Source: Campanula takesimana (lineage: Eukaryota > Streptophyta > Magnoliopsida > Asterales > Campanulaceae). Taken from it: 64,000 nt of DNA. The position numbers and the translations under genes were made by a program. Shown piece after piece: positions 12,778-22,179 of this stretch. The notes under the pieces are model-generated. The model was not told the origin of the DNA. It made no database searches and saw nothing but the letters and a program-made list of their open reading frames with translations. How positions within the stretch are numbered: position 1 is the first letter of the stretch; each line of letters starts with the position of its first letter. The stretch is taken from the NCBI GenBank assembly GCA_026119855.1, contig JAOWBW010000484.1, positions 744,001 through 808,000 of the forward strand. The letters run 5' to 3'.

Positions 12778-14854
12778 TATAAGCAGTCCCTATGGGATAA
12801 AATGTCTTGAAATATCTTTGCCCTATATGTGATGGCATCATCATCATTATATTGCCTGCTCACTTCCCCTTTCTGAAATATATCTTGTGCATCCATCAAC
12901 ACATGAATTCCACAATCGAGACTTTCATATTGCTGCTGTGGAGTCCACTGAACCTTTGAGAATGATGGTTTGAAACCATCTTCGTTTGTGGTGAGTCGTC
13001 TTCTCCAGCTAATACATTCTTTACATGATTGAACTGAATCAAGAAAACAACAAAAAGAATCATAATCCTATTCCTCGTATGCTATATAAAAAAAAAAAAA
13101 GAAGTTATTGTTAAGAACATACCACAATTCTGGCATTGATTAAATAGCTGTCTTTCCCTGTTCTTGGATGCAAGAATTATAGAATGAATACACCCCAGTC
13201 TCCGAATTCAAAACAAGTAATGTCCAATGATCAACTGTCCTAGGATGCTCGCCTGCTGCAGTGTGCACTGGGATGAGAATGTAATGCACCCCTTCCTTGA
13301 CCAACTTCAAGAGGACCTTATCAATTGTTGATACAATATCATCAGGCTTTTTTCCTCTCAAATAATTCTGCATATGAAAAAAATATTTAATGCAAATAAA
13401 ATACAAGAAAAACATTTCAATAATTTTCTAGTCAACAATACTTACCATATATAAACTTGTCACGTAACCAACTTTGAGCGGTTGACTACCAGTAGGAGTA
13501 TGTGTATTTGCATATCTCTCTTTCAAAATTTCAAGATAAGAATCTAACACCTATATAAATCCACAAATGTATTATACAAATAGACACGTTGGTATTCAGA
13601 TATAACTATAAGAGAAGAAATATAATTTAACATACAGGAGATTCAGTCATTTTTTTCCTTTGCCAGCTCCCATAAATCATTTATAGAAACATGATTTAAC
13701 TTGCCCAGCCACACAGTATCACTGTAAAAAGAAAAAATAAAAAAATAAACAAATTAATGATATATATTTTACTTATATATATTATAATAATAAAGAATGT
13801 TACTTACTGCCTATCGCAAAGGAGACACAACTCTGCATACTTGTCTTTGTATTGTTGAGGAATTGCTTTAATTGTGTCAGTAGCTTTTGTTAGCAAAAGT
13901 GGTTTTGTCTTGATCAATTCAAAGTTAGGGAGATCGTCAACTTCGACTATCTCATCTGTCTTCCTCTTTTCTTTTTTCTCCTTTTGTTGTTTCTCCTTTC
14001 TCTTTGTTGGTCTAACAACACCATGATCTTTCACTACTTGTGATATCTTCCTTGTTCCATCATCTCTTTCCTTCACACGCCTTTCAACAGATCCAATTTT
14101 CAAAACCTGTTGTTGTCGTTTTCCTCTTCCTCTACACTTTTCATCAGCTTCCTTGACCTTGTTCTCTTCTTGCTTCTCATTTATCAGTTTTTTGATTTGT
14201 ATGTCTCTGTCACTTATCTGCCCGATCAACTGAAAAATTGCTTCCTCATTCTCCTTTGTATGATTTTCAACTTGCACAATGTGAGCATACACCATATTCT
14301 GAATTTCTTCCTCTTTTTCCTTTATAGTCATGTCCCTCGCAAGTATCTTTGCCTCAGCCTCTTTTAATTTTTTCTGAATCTCTGCCTCAGATGCCACCAA
14401 AACTTGGCCCTCTTCAACCATCTCACCATCTTTCTTCTTAAACTCATCAAGCTTTCCTTTCAACTCATCCATTTCCTTGATCAGATTTTCATTTTCCAAT
14501 TCTATCTCTTCAAGTCTAGCTTGTAATCCTTCATTATTAGATATCAACCTCTCATTTTCATTTATCAGCCCACTCAACTCAGCACCTGATTCCATCTCTT
14601 CAATTCAAGCTCTCAATTTTTCATTTTCAAACCGAAATTCATGCAATTCAGCATTCATTTTTTCTTCCTCAGAAGTGTTGTTACGTTCTCCAGTAGGGGT
14701 GAAAATTATGTTATTACCTGAACTGATGTTATCTAGTCCAACATCATTATAATCATGATTAAATTCTCTATGCACATCATTTTCCCCCTCATTAGCATTT
14801 TCTAACATCAACTTCTCATCATTGGTTAGCTGAATCTCACCAGTTATAACCTGT

Positions 14855-15255
14855 TTTTTAAAATAATGTCTTATATGTCAATCATAAGTCTTTCAAAGAG
14901 ACATATAAGACATATACAAGAATCTTTCAAAGAGCATTACATTCATAATACTTCATAAGACTTTAGACAGAGACATATAAGACATATAAGTCTCATATGT
15001 TTTTTAAGTATAATATAAGAAAAGTCTCATAAGACTAAGTCCTATAGACACATTCATAAACTTCATAAGACTTTAGTCAGAGACATATAAGACATATAAG
15101 ACCTATATGTTTTTAAAAATATAATATAGGAAAAATCTCATAAGACTAATAGCGGAAAAGTATCTGACTAGGGTCTTATGAAGTTTATGAATGTGTCTAT
15201 GAAATATATTAGTCATGAGACATATAAGACATATTAGACATATAAGAGTTCATAC
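14855..15255. repeat. ATAAGAC word field in an intron
   Basis: This intron of the protease-like gene is packed with AGACATATAAGACATATAAG-like runs and CATAAGACT/AGTCTTATG words. Two blocks of about 110 bp (near 14940-15050 and 15050-15150) are imperfect tandem copies. The left and right ends are partly inverted copies of each other (TTCATAAACTTCATAAGAC near 15052; GTCTTATGAAGTTTATGAA near 15172). Confidence 0.8.
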
Positions 15256-16422
15256 CTGTTCCGCTGTTAGTTCTCTAATCTTCTGTTTAAAATCCTTTAT
15301 CTTCTTTGAAATGTCCCACTTCATGAACCTAGGGAACAAGCTCCTTGACGGGGTGAAGATAGTTGTGTGCTCAATTAACCAATGCTTCAAAAAATATGAA
15401 AAACATTATCAAAAGACTGTATACATTAATGCAGATTTTAATTTTAAAAAAACTAATATAAACAAAGTATGAACTTACAGGTAAAAGTGATACACATCCT
15501 ATCACAAGAAGAGGTGTAGAATGCTTTTCATTGAGAGACTGCTTGAGATTTTCAACAATTGCTTTTGACCAATCATATTTTTTCATGTTCTTCAAATCAT
15601 CAGCATAATAAAAAAAGGCTGATGTCATGTGCTCTGCCTTAGATGCAAATAACAAAGAGCCCATAGCTATAAGAACAAGAAGCTTTACAACATCTTCAAT
15701 GTCTTTTTGGTCATCACTCAAGTAAATTCTTTTCAGTGTCTCTTTCACCATCTTCATGTTAACGCCACTAGGACAATTCAAAAAATGTCGGTTCACCAAA
15801 TCAAATGTTTTGAAATCTTTTCTCAGCTTCTTAAAATCCATTTCTTGAGATCCACCCACCAGTCCCAAAATGGCTGTAACATCAGCTGCTGTTACATCAA
15901 CTAATTCGCCACCAAGAATGAATTTCTGAACTTTAGAATCATAACACAAAACTATTTCCTCAATTGTATTATCAAGCTTGCGGTATTTAAAATCCATGTT
16001 TGAGGAAATGGCATTGAAGAAGTTGTAGAATGGGGTATCCTTCAACTTGTCCAAATGTGTTTGTTTTAAAGGTGTATCCTTCAAAATTGCATGAATAGCA
16101 TGCATATTTGAACGTTAGTTCGGGATCCAAGTCAAATCTTTTACCTTCTTTAACACACCTTTTGGACTAATTCTTCTATTCACAATAGGAGATATTTATT
16201 TTCCTTTTTTCGAAGGTTTCTTGGGTTTTGATCTTGGTGAAGGGGCCTGTGATTTTCCTTTCGGCTCAGTACCTCCAGATTCTGTGCTTTGTTCAGTCTC
16301 TTTCCTCTTTTTCGACCTTGTTAAAATTGTACCAGTTGGTGAAGGCAAATATGTTTCTTGTTCAACCTGCTTTTTTTTCCTCAATCTTGTTAACGGTGTA
16401 TGTTGTGCTGAGGATTCAGATA

Positions 16423-16790
16423 TAGGGATGACCAAACCGAACCGGAACCGGAAAATCGGACGGAACCGGACCGGAAAAGCCCGGAACCGGTGCAAACCGG
16501 GGAGGAAACCGGAACCGGATGAACCAGAACCGCAAGGCATCTGGGTCGGTTCAGGGTCACATATATGCCGAACCGGACCGGAACCGAAACCGTAACCAGA
16601 CCGAAAATCCCTTGTTTTTCAATAATTTTAAAGGGGGGATCGGAACCGGACCGGAACCGTACCAGAACCGGACCGAACCAGAACCGGATTGTGCCAAACC
16701 AGAACCGGAACCGTGGTAAGCGCGGGCCGGTTCAGGGTCACCCTTTTGCCGAACCGGAACCGGGCCCGGAACCGGTTTTGGCCATCCCTA
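16423..16790. mobile_element. hAT-type MITE with internal CCGGAACCGG tract
   Basis: A 368-bp element with ends TAGGGATGACCAAA and, in reverse complement, TAGGGATGGCCAAAA. It is flanked by a perfect 8-bp duplication TTCAGATA (16415-16422, 16791-16798). An 8-bp duplication and such ends fit the hAT superfamily. The interior is made almost wholly of CCGGAACCGG/AACCGGACCGG words. It has no transposase. It lies in the first exon of the Ulp1-like gene. The open frames running through it on both strands are low-complexity chance products. Confidence 0.92.
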
Positions 16791-16922
16791 TTCAGATATA
16801 GTATGTGGTACGGGTGAAACAGATGGTGTCCCCTCCAAAGACTTTGGTGAAGGCGTTGATTTGACACACGGCACTGACTTGTGATCATAAGGTTTGAACT
16901 TCATTGCTTGTTTGATTGTCAT

Positions 16923-17680
16923 CCACTGAACAATATTTTTTTAAAAGCATTATACAACATGTATGGAAGCATTTTAATTAGTTATATCCTAAAAAAGTCT
17001 TATAAACATATCAATAAGACTTTTTTAAAATGTTCATATGTGCATAAAGATTTTAAAAAAGTCTTATAAACATATTAGCAAGACTTTTTTTTCCATAGAT
17101 TCTAATAACATGCAAAAGTTACATAAGACTAAAGTCTTATTGACACATTCATAAGACTAAAAGTTATTAGACTTTAATCTTATGAGACTTTTGTCTTATG
17201 AGATTAAAGTCTTATGATGCTTTTCATGTTATAAGACACATGAAAAGTCTTATAATCTACAAAAATACTGCTTAGGTCTTATAACATGCAAAAGTTCCAT
17301 AAGACTAAATTCTTATTGACACACTCATAAGACTAAAAGTTACATAAGACTAAAGTCTTATGAAACTTTGCATATTATAAGACATAACCAAAAGTCTCAT
17401 AAGACTAAAGTCTTATAACCAAAAGTCTTATGAGATTAAAGTCTTATGATGCTTTGTATGTTATAAGTCAGAAGAAAAAGTTACATAAGACAAAAGTAAT
17501 ATTTTCACACATTTGTACATGAGACTAAAGTCTTATGATAATTTAGGCTTATAAGACATAACCAAAAGTCTTATGAAAACTAAAGCCCCATTCACACATT
17601 GTACATGAGATTAAAGTCTTATGATAATTTAGGCTTATAAGACTTACAAAACAGAACAATAAAACAAAAGCAACAATTAA
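16923..17680. repeat. ATAAGAC/GTCTTAT word field, MULE subterminal region
   Basis: More than 25 copies of ATAAGAC or GTCTTAT in about 700 bp, often paired as AAGACTAAAGTCTT (inverted arms, 2-bp spacer). Longer copies recur: ACATAAGACTAAAGTCTTAT near 17131 and 17344, and a 43-bp unit starting GTACATGAGA at about 17516 and 17605. It lies upstream of the Ulp1-like gene, where the element's end is expected. Confidence 0.8.
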
Positions 17681-18251
17681 CAAATTTGTTTTCAAAATTT
17701 AAACAAAATCAACCAAAAAAACTCTTATGATGATGAAAACTCTCATAATCTATAAAACAGTACCAACAAAAAACAGAAGCAAAAATGTTGAACGAAATGA
17801 ACCAGAAACTATGAACGAAATACTTATATGAACACATGAAAAGTCTAATAATCTACAAAAATACTGCTTAAATCATGAAATATATGATCAAAATCAACCA
17901 CAAAGTACAAAATAAAGTTCAAATTTGTGAATATTTGGTAATTTGTTTGATTTTTTTTCAGAAATAATAGGCGGTTAAAAAACCCCCTTTTGATTGAAGT
18001 AAAGAAAAGCGTGTCACGTGTCTCCCGCTTGCGCGGCGACGTGGCAGATAGGAGGGTAGAATAGTACTTTAGCAGGCGCAAAATAAGTGATGGGTGTATG
18101 GGGAATTAGTGATCTTGGGTTTCCTAAATAGTATTTGTATCTGGGCCTAGGGGCCCTAGAGTCCATCGCCCGTTTGATTTCCTCTCCCCATTATAAAAAT
18201 AGTAATAATTTAGCCTAATGCCAGAATAGCATTCATTCATGATCCGAGTGA
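17681..18251. other. Probable outer end of the MULE; no gene
   Basis: AT-rich to 17990, then a GC-richer stretch at 18000-18070. I looked here for the MULE terminal repeat but cannot place it, because the left end of the element lies outside the window. No open frame is supported. Confidence 0.4.
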
Positions 18252-18252
18252 A

Positions 18253-18332
<80 letters not shown>
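18252..18332. repeat. (ATT)n microsatellite
   Basis: About 26 perfect ATT units. The poly-isoleucine frame read through it on the minus strand is not a gene. Confidence 0.98.
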
Positions 18333-18333
<1 letters not shown>

Positions 18334-18368
18334 GTTGTGCAATAGCTAATATAACATATTACTTTATT

Positions 18369-18648
18369 AAAAGCTAAGAGTCACTTATAGTATGCGGGAT
18401 TTAAAATTCAATTTCTCTTATTGCTCTTTGGCTAGAGTATCATTAAAAAGGGGGGAAAAAAACCTAAATCATGCAATGTACTATATACCCTCTTATGTCA
18501 TAAAATGTGTTAGCGACAACAAAATGCAATGTACTTTTAAGTGATTTTTCAGATAATGCAATACGTTAAATTTTAGTAACAAATCCATTAAAAATGTAAC
18601 ACCAGTTACTCCCTCCGACCGGGACTAAGGTTCCTAGTAGTTTGACTT
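18369..18648. repeat. Direct repeat copy 1 (MULE-like end plus Stowaway end)
   Basis: Matches 19721-19996 with few changes: AAGCTAAGAGTCACTTATAG, then a stretch with GCAATGTACTTTTAAGTG, then the left end of a Stowaway MITE (CTCCCTCCGACC at 18609). The part at about 18470-18600 also matches, in reverse complement, sequence at about 21600-21745. Confidence 0.85.
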
Positions 18649-19720
18649 ATTATTACAATTATGCGAAAACTCTTAGCTTTCTATTTTTAATAATTTAGCA
18701 TATAACTTAGGGCCCTTTGGCATAAGCGTAATGCCACAAAAAGATAGACATTTTCATTATTCAGCCAAAACGCCTCAACATATATCAAAGATGCGAATCC
18801 CATTCAGTTGAATGACGCGTGCACGTTTTCATTTTTTTGCCAAATATCAGTCCACTCTTATAGTTGAATTAAGAATAGTTCACTCTTATAATAGTCATTT
18901 CCCACATTTTTAATTAAATTCGAAAAAAATATGCTATTTTATTAAGGTAGACTCTCACAGTTTGTGACCGGTAATTGTGTTTGTTGATTGATTGAATGAT
19001 GTTGCGTATAGTACGGTAATAAGACCGGAGCTTGCTATGAGGCGTCCTGAACTACTGGAACATTCCGGGTGCATTTTCGCTGATCAAAGACGAGGAAGAA
19101 CGCCAGAGTCATTGGTCTGAGCTTGTGTGGTTGATCTGAATGCGCTGCGTCGCTGGCGCTAGGTGTACACTAGGGGAGAAATGATATAGACGAGATGAAG
19201 AAGAGAGGAACCGAAACAGGCACCAGAGATGTGATGGGGTGCCGTGATGGAGAAGGTTTTAGAGAAAGTGGCTCTATGTGTAAGAGTGTTGCGTGAATTA
19301 GTGTGTTAAAAAAGTGTAGAAATTTTTAAAAGTGCCGGTCGTAGTTCTTAAAAGTATCAGTGGGTAGTGTGTTTGTGTTAATAAGTTCCACTTATTTACA
19401 AATATGTAACCTAACATTTCTTTTTTAAAAAAAGTTTCAATTATTTACAAATATGTCGCCGCGTGTTTTTAAGACATGTTCTACTTATTTACGAAAATGC
19501 ATATGCACATTTTAAAAACACGCTTTTTCTAATCTCTTGCAACAACACATATTTTCCAGATTTCCACAATATACATAATTAGTCACAATAAAATTAATTG
19601 CGAACCCAATTAGTTAGTGATGTGTAAGAGATTCTAAAGTTACATATATTTTTTAAGAAGTTTTTTTAGAAAGAAAAAAAACAAAACTAGCACGTTTCTT
19701 CACGAGAGTTGCTCAATGAT
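18649..19720. other. Intergenic, between duplicated ends
   Basis: No gene recognised. It contains a GC-richer stretch at 19010-19260 without a usable frame and recurring ACTTATTTAC words at 19380-19500. Confidence 0.5.
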
Positions 19721-19996
19721 AAAAGCTAAGACTCACTTATAGTATGCGGGATTTAAAATTCAATTTCTCTAATTGCTCTTTGGCTAGAGTATCATTAAAA
19801 AGGGGAAAAAAAATCATGCAAACTATATACCTCTTATTTCATAAAATGTAATGTATTATTTAGTGACAACAAAATGTAATGTACTTTTAAGTGATTTTTC
19901 AGATAATGCAACACCTTAAATTTTAGTAACAAATCCATTAAAAATGTAACACCAGTTACTCCCTCCGACCTGGACTAAGGTTCCTAGTTTGACTTT
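19721..19996. repeat. Direct repeat copy 2 (MULE-like end plus Stowaway end)
   Basis: Second copy of 18369-18648, about 1.35 kb downstream. Here the Stowaway that begins at 19959 is complete. Confidence 0.85.
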
Positions 19997-20990
19997 ATAC
20001 GGAGATTAAAAAAAAAATGTTGTGAGTATGAAAAGTAAGACCATGTCCAATAATCCAACTACCAAAAAACATTCAACTACCCTAATATCACGACACCTCA
20101 TCTTCTCTCTCCATCCACTTAATCATTCAACTACACTCTCAACTACCCCTCCCACAATAAGCTAGTTTAGTTTAAAATTCAACTCCTCCCAACTCATCAT
20201 TCTATACCCATCACTTTTTATTTTATTTACTATTTATTTTTATAATTTAAAAAATAATAAAAATAATAATAATTTATTATTAAAAATAAATTATTATTAT
20301 TTTTATTTATAAATTTGGGATTTTTTTTATTTTTTTTAATTCACACTTAATAAAAAAAGGATAATTAAGAAATTTTTAAAGAGAAAAGAGGGTTTTTTTT
20401 CGGTGTCCAAATTAAATGAAACTTACATCAATTTATAGAGGGAAAAAAATGATAAATTTTGGTGATTTATTTTTTTATAAAAAAAATAATTTACTATGAA
20501 ATAATTGAGCTCAAAAAATTTGGATAAAAAACCTCTCCAAAAAAAAAGAAAAAAAAAAGCTGGAAACAAAAAAGGAAAAAAAAAAAAAAAAAAAAAAAAA
20601 AGGGAAAAGCAGCAGCCACTCTCCGGCTTGGGAGGTGAGCTGCACTCTCCAAGTGCTGGCCACTCCCAAGCCGACACGTGTCTATTCGGGCCCCACAAAA
20701 AATCCTTCAACCCAGTTGAACTTCTTCAACCCCTCCCCTTCAACCCTCTCCTCTCAACCCCCTTATTGCACACACTCAACTAGTTTAATCCCTCTCAACC
20801 CCCTCCTCAACTACCTTATTGGACATGGCCTAAGGTAAGAAAAAGTAGGAGAGAGAAAGTGGGTAGAAAGTTTTTGTTGTGTGAATGACAAGTGGGTCCA
20901 TAATCCATTTTAGGTAATAAAGCAACTAAGTACCTTAGTTTGAGACAAACCAAAAAGGAAAGTAAAAACTTTAATCTGGGACGGAGGGAG
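19959..20990. mobile_element. Stowaway (Tc1/mariner) MITE, split by a Harbinger MITE
   Basis: Ends CTCCCTCCGACCTGGACTAA and, at the right, a CTGGGACGGAGGGAG end; TA duplications at 19957-19958 and 20991-20992. Without the nested element at 20039-20830 it is about 237 bp, a normal Stowaway length. Confidence 0.92.
20039..20830. mobile_element. PIF/Harbinger-type MITE nested in Stowaway
   Basis: A 792-bp element with ends GACCATGTCCAATAA and, in reverse complement, GGCCATGTCCAATAAGGTAG. It is flanked by the 3-bp duplication TAA (20036-20038, 20831-20833), which fits PIF/Harbinger. No transposase. The interior holds long A and T runs (20580-20602), a GC-richer patch at 20610-20700 and CAACTACC/CAACCCC words near both ends. 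Confidence 0.87.
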
Positions 20991-21815
20991 TACTATTTAA
21001 CAACCCCTTCTCCCTAATTAAGAACAGTTAAACAAGAACACCCATTTCATCTTTATCCCTGTTTCTGCCCTAACACATAATTGAACCAAAAATCAAACTC
21101 AAAATTGAACCACAAATGAACCAAAATCTAACGCAAATTGAAAATAAAAAAGTTTCCTCCCCAAATCTCTTCTCAATCTCTCCCTCCTTTGTTCTCTAAA
21201 TCTTTCAACTTCTCTCTCAAGTTATCCATGTTCTTCACTATTTATCTAGGTAACAAGAAATGATCGGAGCGAACCCATCTCATCTTTTGGTGTTCTGAAA
21301 CAAACCCAGGTTCTAGATTTTGTTTTTAATTTGTTGTGTGCTTTTTCTTATAGGGCTTAGGGTTTATGATCAATTATGAATGTCGGTTTTGATTTGTTGG
21401 ATTTTGGTGGTGTAGCCATCATGGTGGTGTTGATGGTAGTGGCAGTGGTGGGTTGGTGGCCGTGCTTGCTGTGGACTAGTGGTGGTGGGTGCCAGTGGCG
21501 ACTGACTGGTGATAGGGAAGATGAAGAGAGAAGGCTACTTAACGATTGTTGGTGCATTTAACATGGGTTAGTTTTTTTTTAACAAATGTCGACATTTTCG
21601 TTAAGTTTCTTGACGTCGTTAGGTTGATTTAACGCATATTGCATTATATGAAAAAGTACAAGATAGTACATTGCATTAAGATGTCGCTAATTATTACATT
21701 GCATTAATTGTAAAAAAATTGAAAAATACGTTGCATATTTTGGTCTTTCGGCCTACCGTTGAGGATGTCCGGCAGTTACTGTTAGTTCCTTATTTTTTTT
21801 AAATGACCGGTCTGT

Positions 21816-21847
<32 letters not shown>

Positions 21848-22179
21848 GAAAGAGACCAGTCTGTTAGTTTATCACCCAAAAACTTAACTGAAATCATAAT
21901 CAACCACTGATAGTTTATAAGGTGATTTTAGTAATTAACTCCGCTAAAACTAATTCATCAACTACATATATCATATATAGGCACTGAAGCATTATCAACT
22001 TACTCCATCTGTTGAAAAAAAAAAGGAATATTCACTATTGTTAATGTTTGAGAATAAATATGAACATCCGTTTTTTAACGGAATCTATTTGATTCATAAG
22101 GGAAGAACTTGCAAGTGGATTAATAATTGATAGTTTAGGAGATAACATAGCCGAATGATCACTCGCGCAGAGCATAAAC
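20991..22179. other. Downstream region of the transporter, with an inverted MULE-like end
   Basis: No gene supported. The segment at about 21600-21745 is, in reverse complement, roughly three quarters identical by eye to 18470-18600 and 19816-19957 (GCAATGTACTATCTTGTACT against GTAATGTACTTTTAAGTG). This suggests the two ends of one old element at 19816-21745. The Gly/Val-rich frame at 21376-21561 is low complexity. Confidence 0.5.
21805..21867. repeat. Poly-T tract between 14-bp direct repeats
   Basis: GACCGGTCTGTTAG (21805-21818), a T run to 21847, a few bases, then GACCAGTCTGTTAG (21854-21867). This looks like a retroposition target duplication around an almost bare poly-A tail inserted on the minus strand. 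Confidence 0.6.

Larger units (their letters stand above)
12778..16922 (-). pseudogene. Ulp1-like C48 cysteine protease gene of a MULE
   Basis: Minus-strand gene with likely exons 16922-15479, 15384-15256, 14850-13808, 13721-13636, 13550-13446, 13367-13123 and 13033-12778, all with GT/AG borders. The order is: Lys/Ser-rich N-terminus; a globular part (about 15480-16105) resembling the DUF1985/plant-mobile-domain region; a long coiled coil (13804-14811, Glu/Lys rich); a basic stretch; then the C48 domain. The protease shows His in DHWTLLVLN (about 13215-13240) and Cys in the SLDCGIHVL segment of the last exon. The residue usually Asp (YDS) is Asn here (FYNS). Lesions include a hAT insertion at 16423, stops near 16197 and 14605, an extra A in an A-run at about 13650 and a stop at 13140. 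Kaonashi-type MULEs are known to carry such genes. Confidence 0.8.

Noticed and set aside
16196..16888. Arg/Pro/Gly-rich frames on both strands
   Set aside because: Low-complexity reading of the CCGGAACCGG tract in a hAT MITE.
17990..18080. MULE right terminus
   Set aside because: The GC-richer stretch could be a terminal repeat, but the left end of the element is outside the window and no flanking duplication can be shown.
18124..18342. Poly-isoleucine frame
   Set aside because: Translation of the ATT microsatellite.
20423..20838. Lys-rich and Phe-rich frames
   Set aside because: They come from A and T runs inside a Harbinger MITE.
21376..21561. Gly/Val/Trp-rich frame of 61 codons
   Set aside because: Low complexity, open on both strands, with no domain or splice context.
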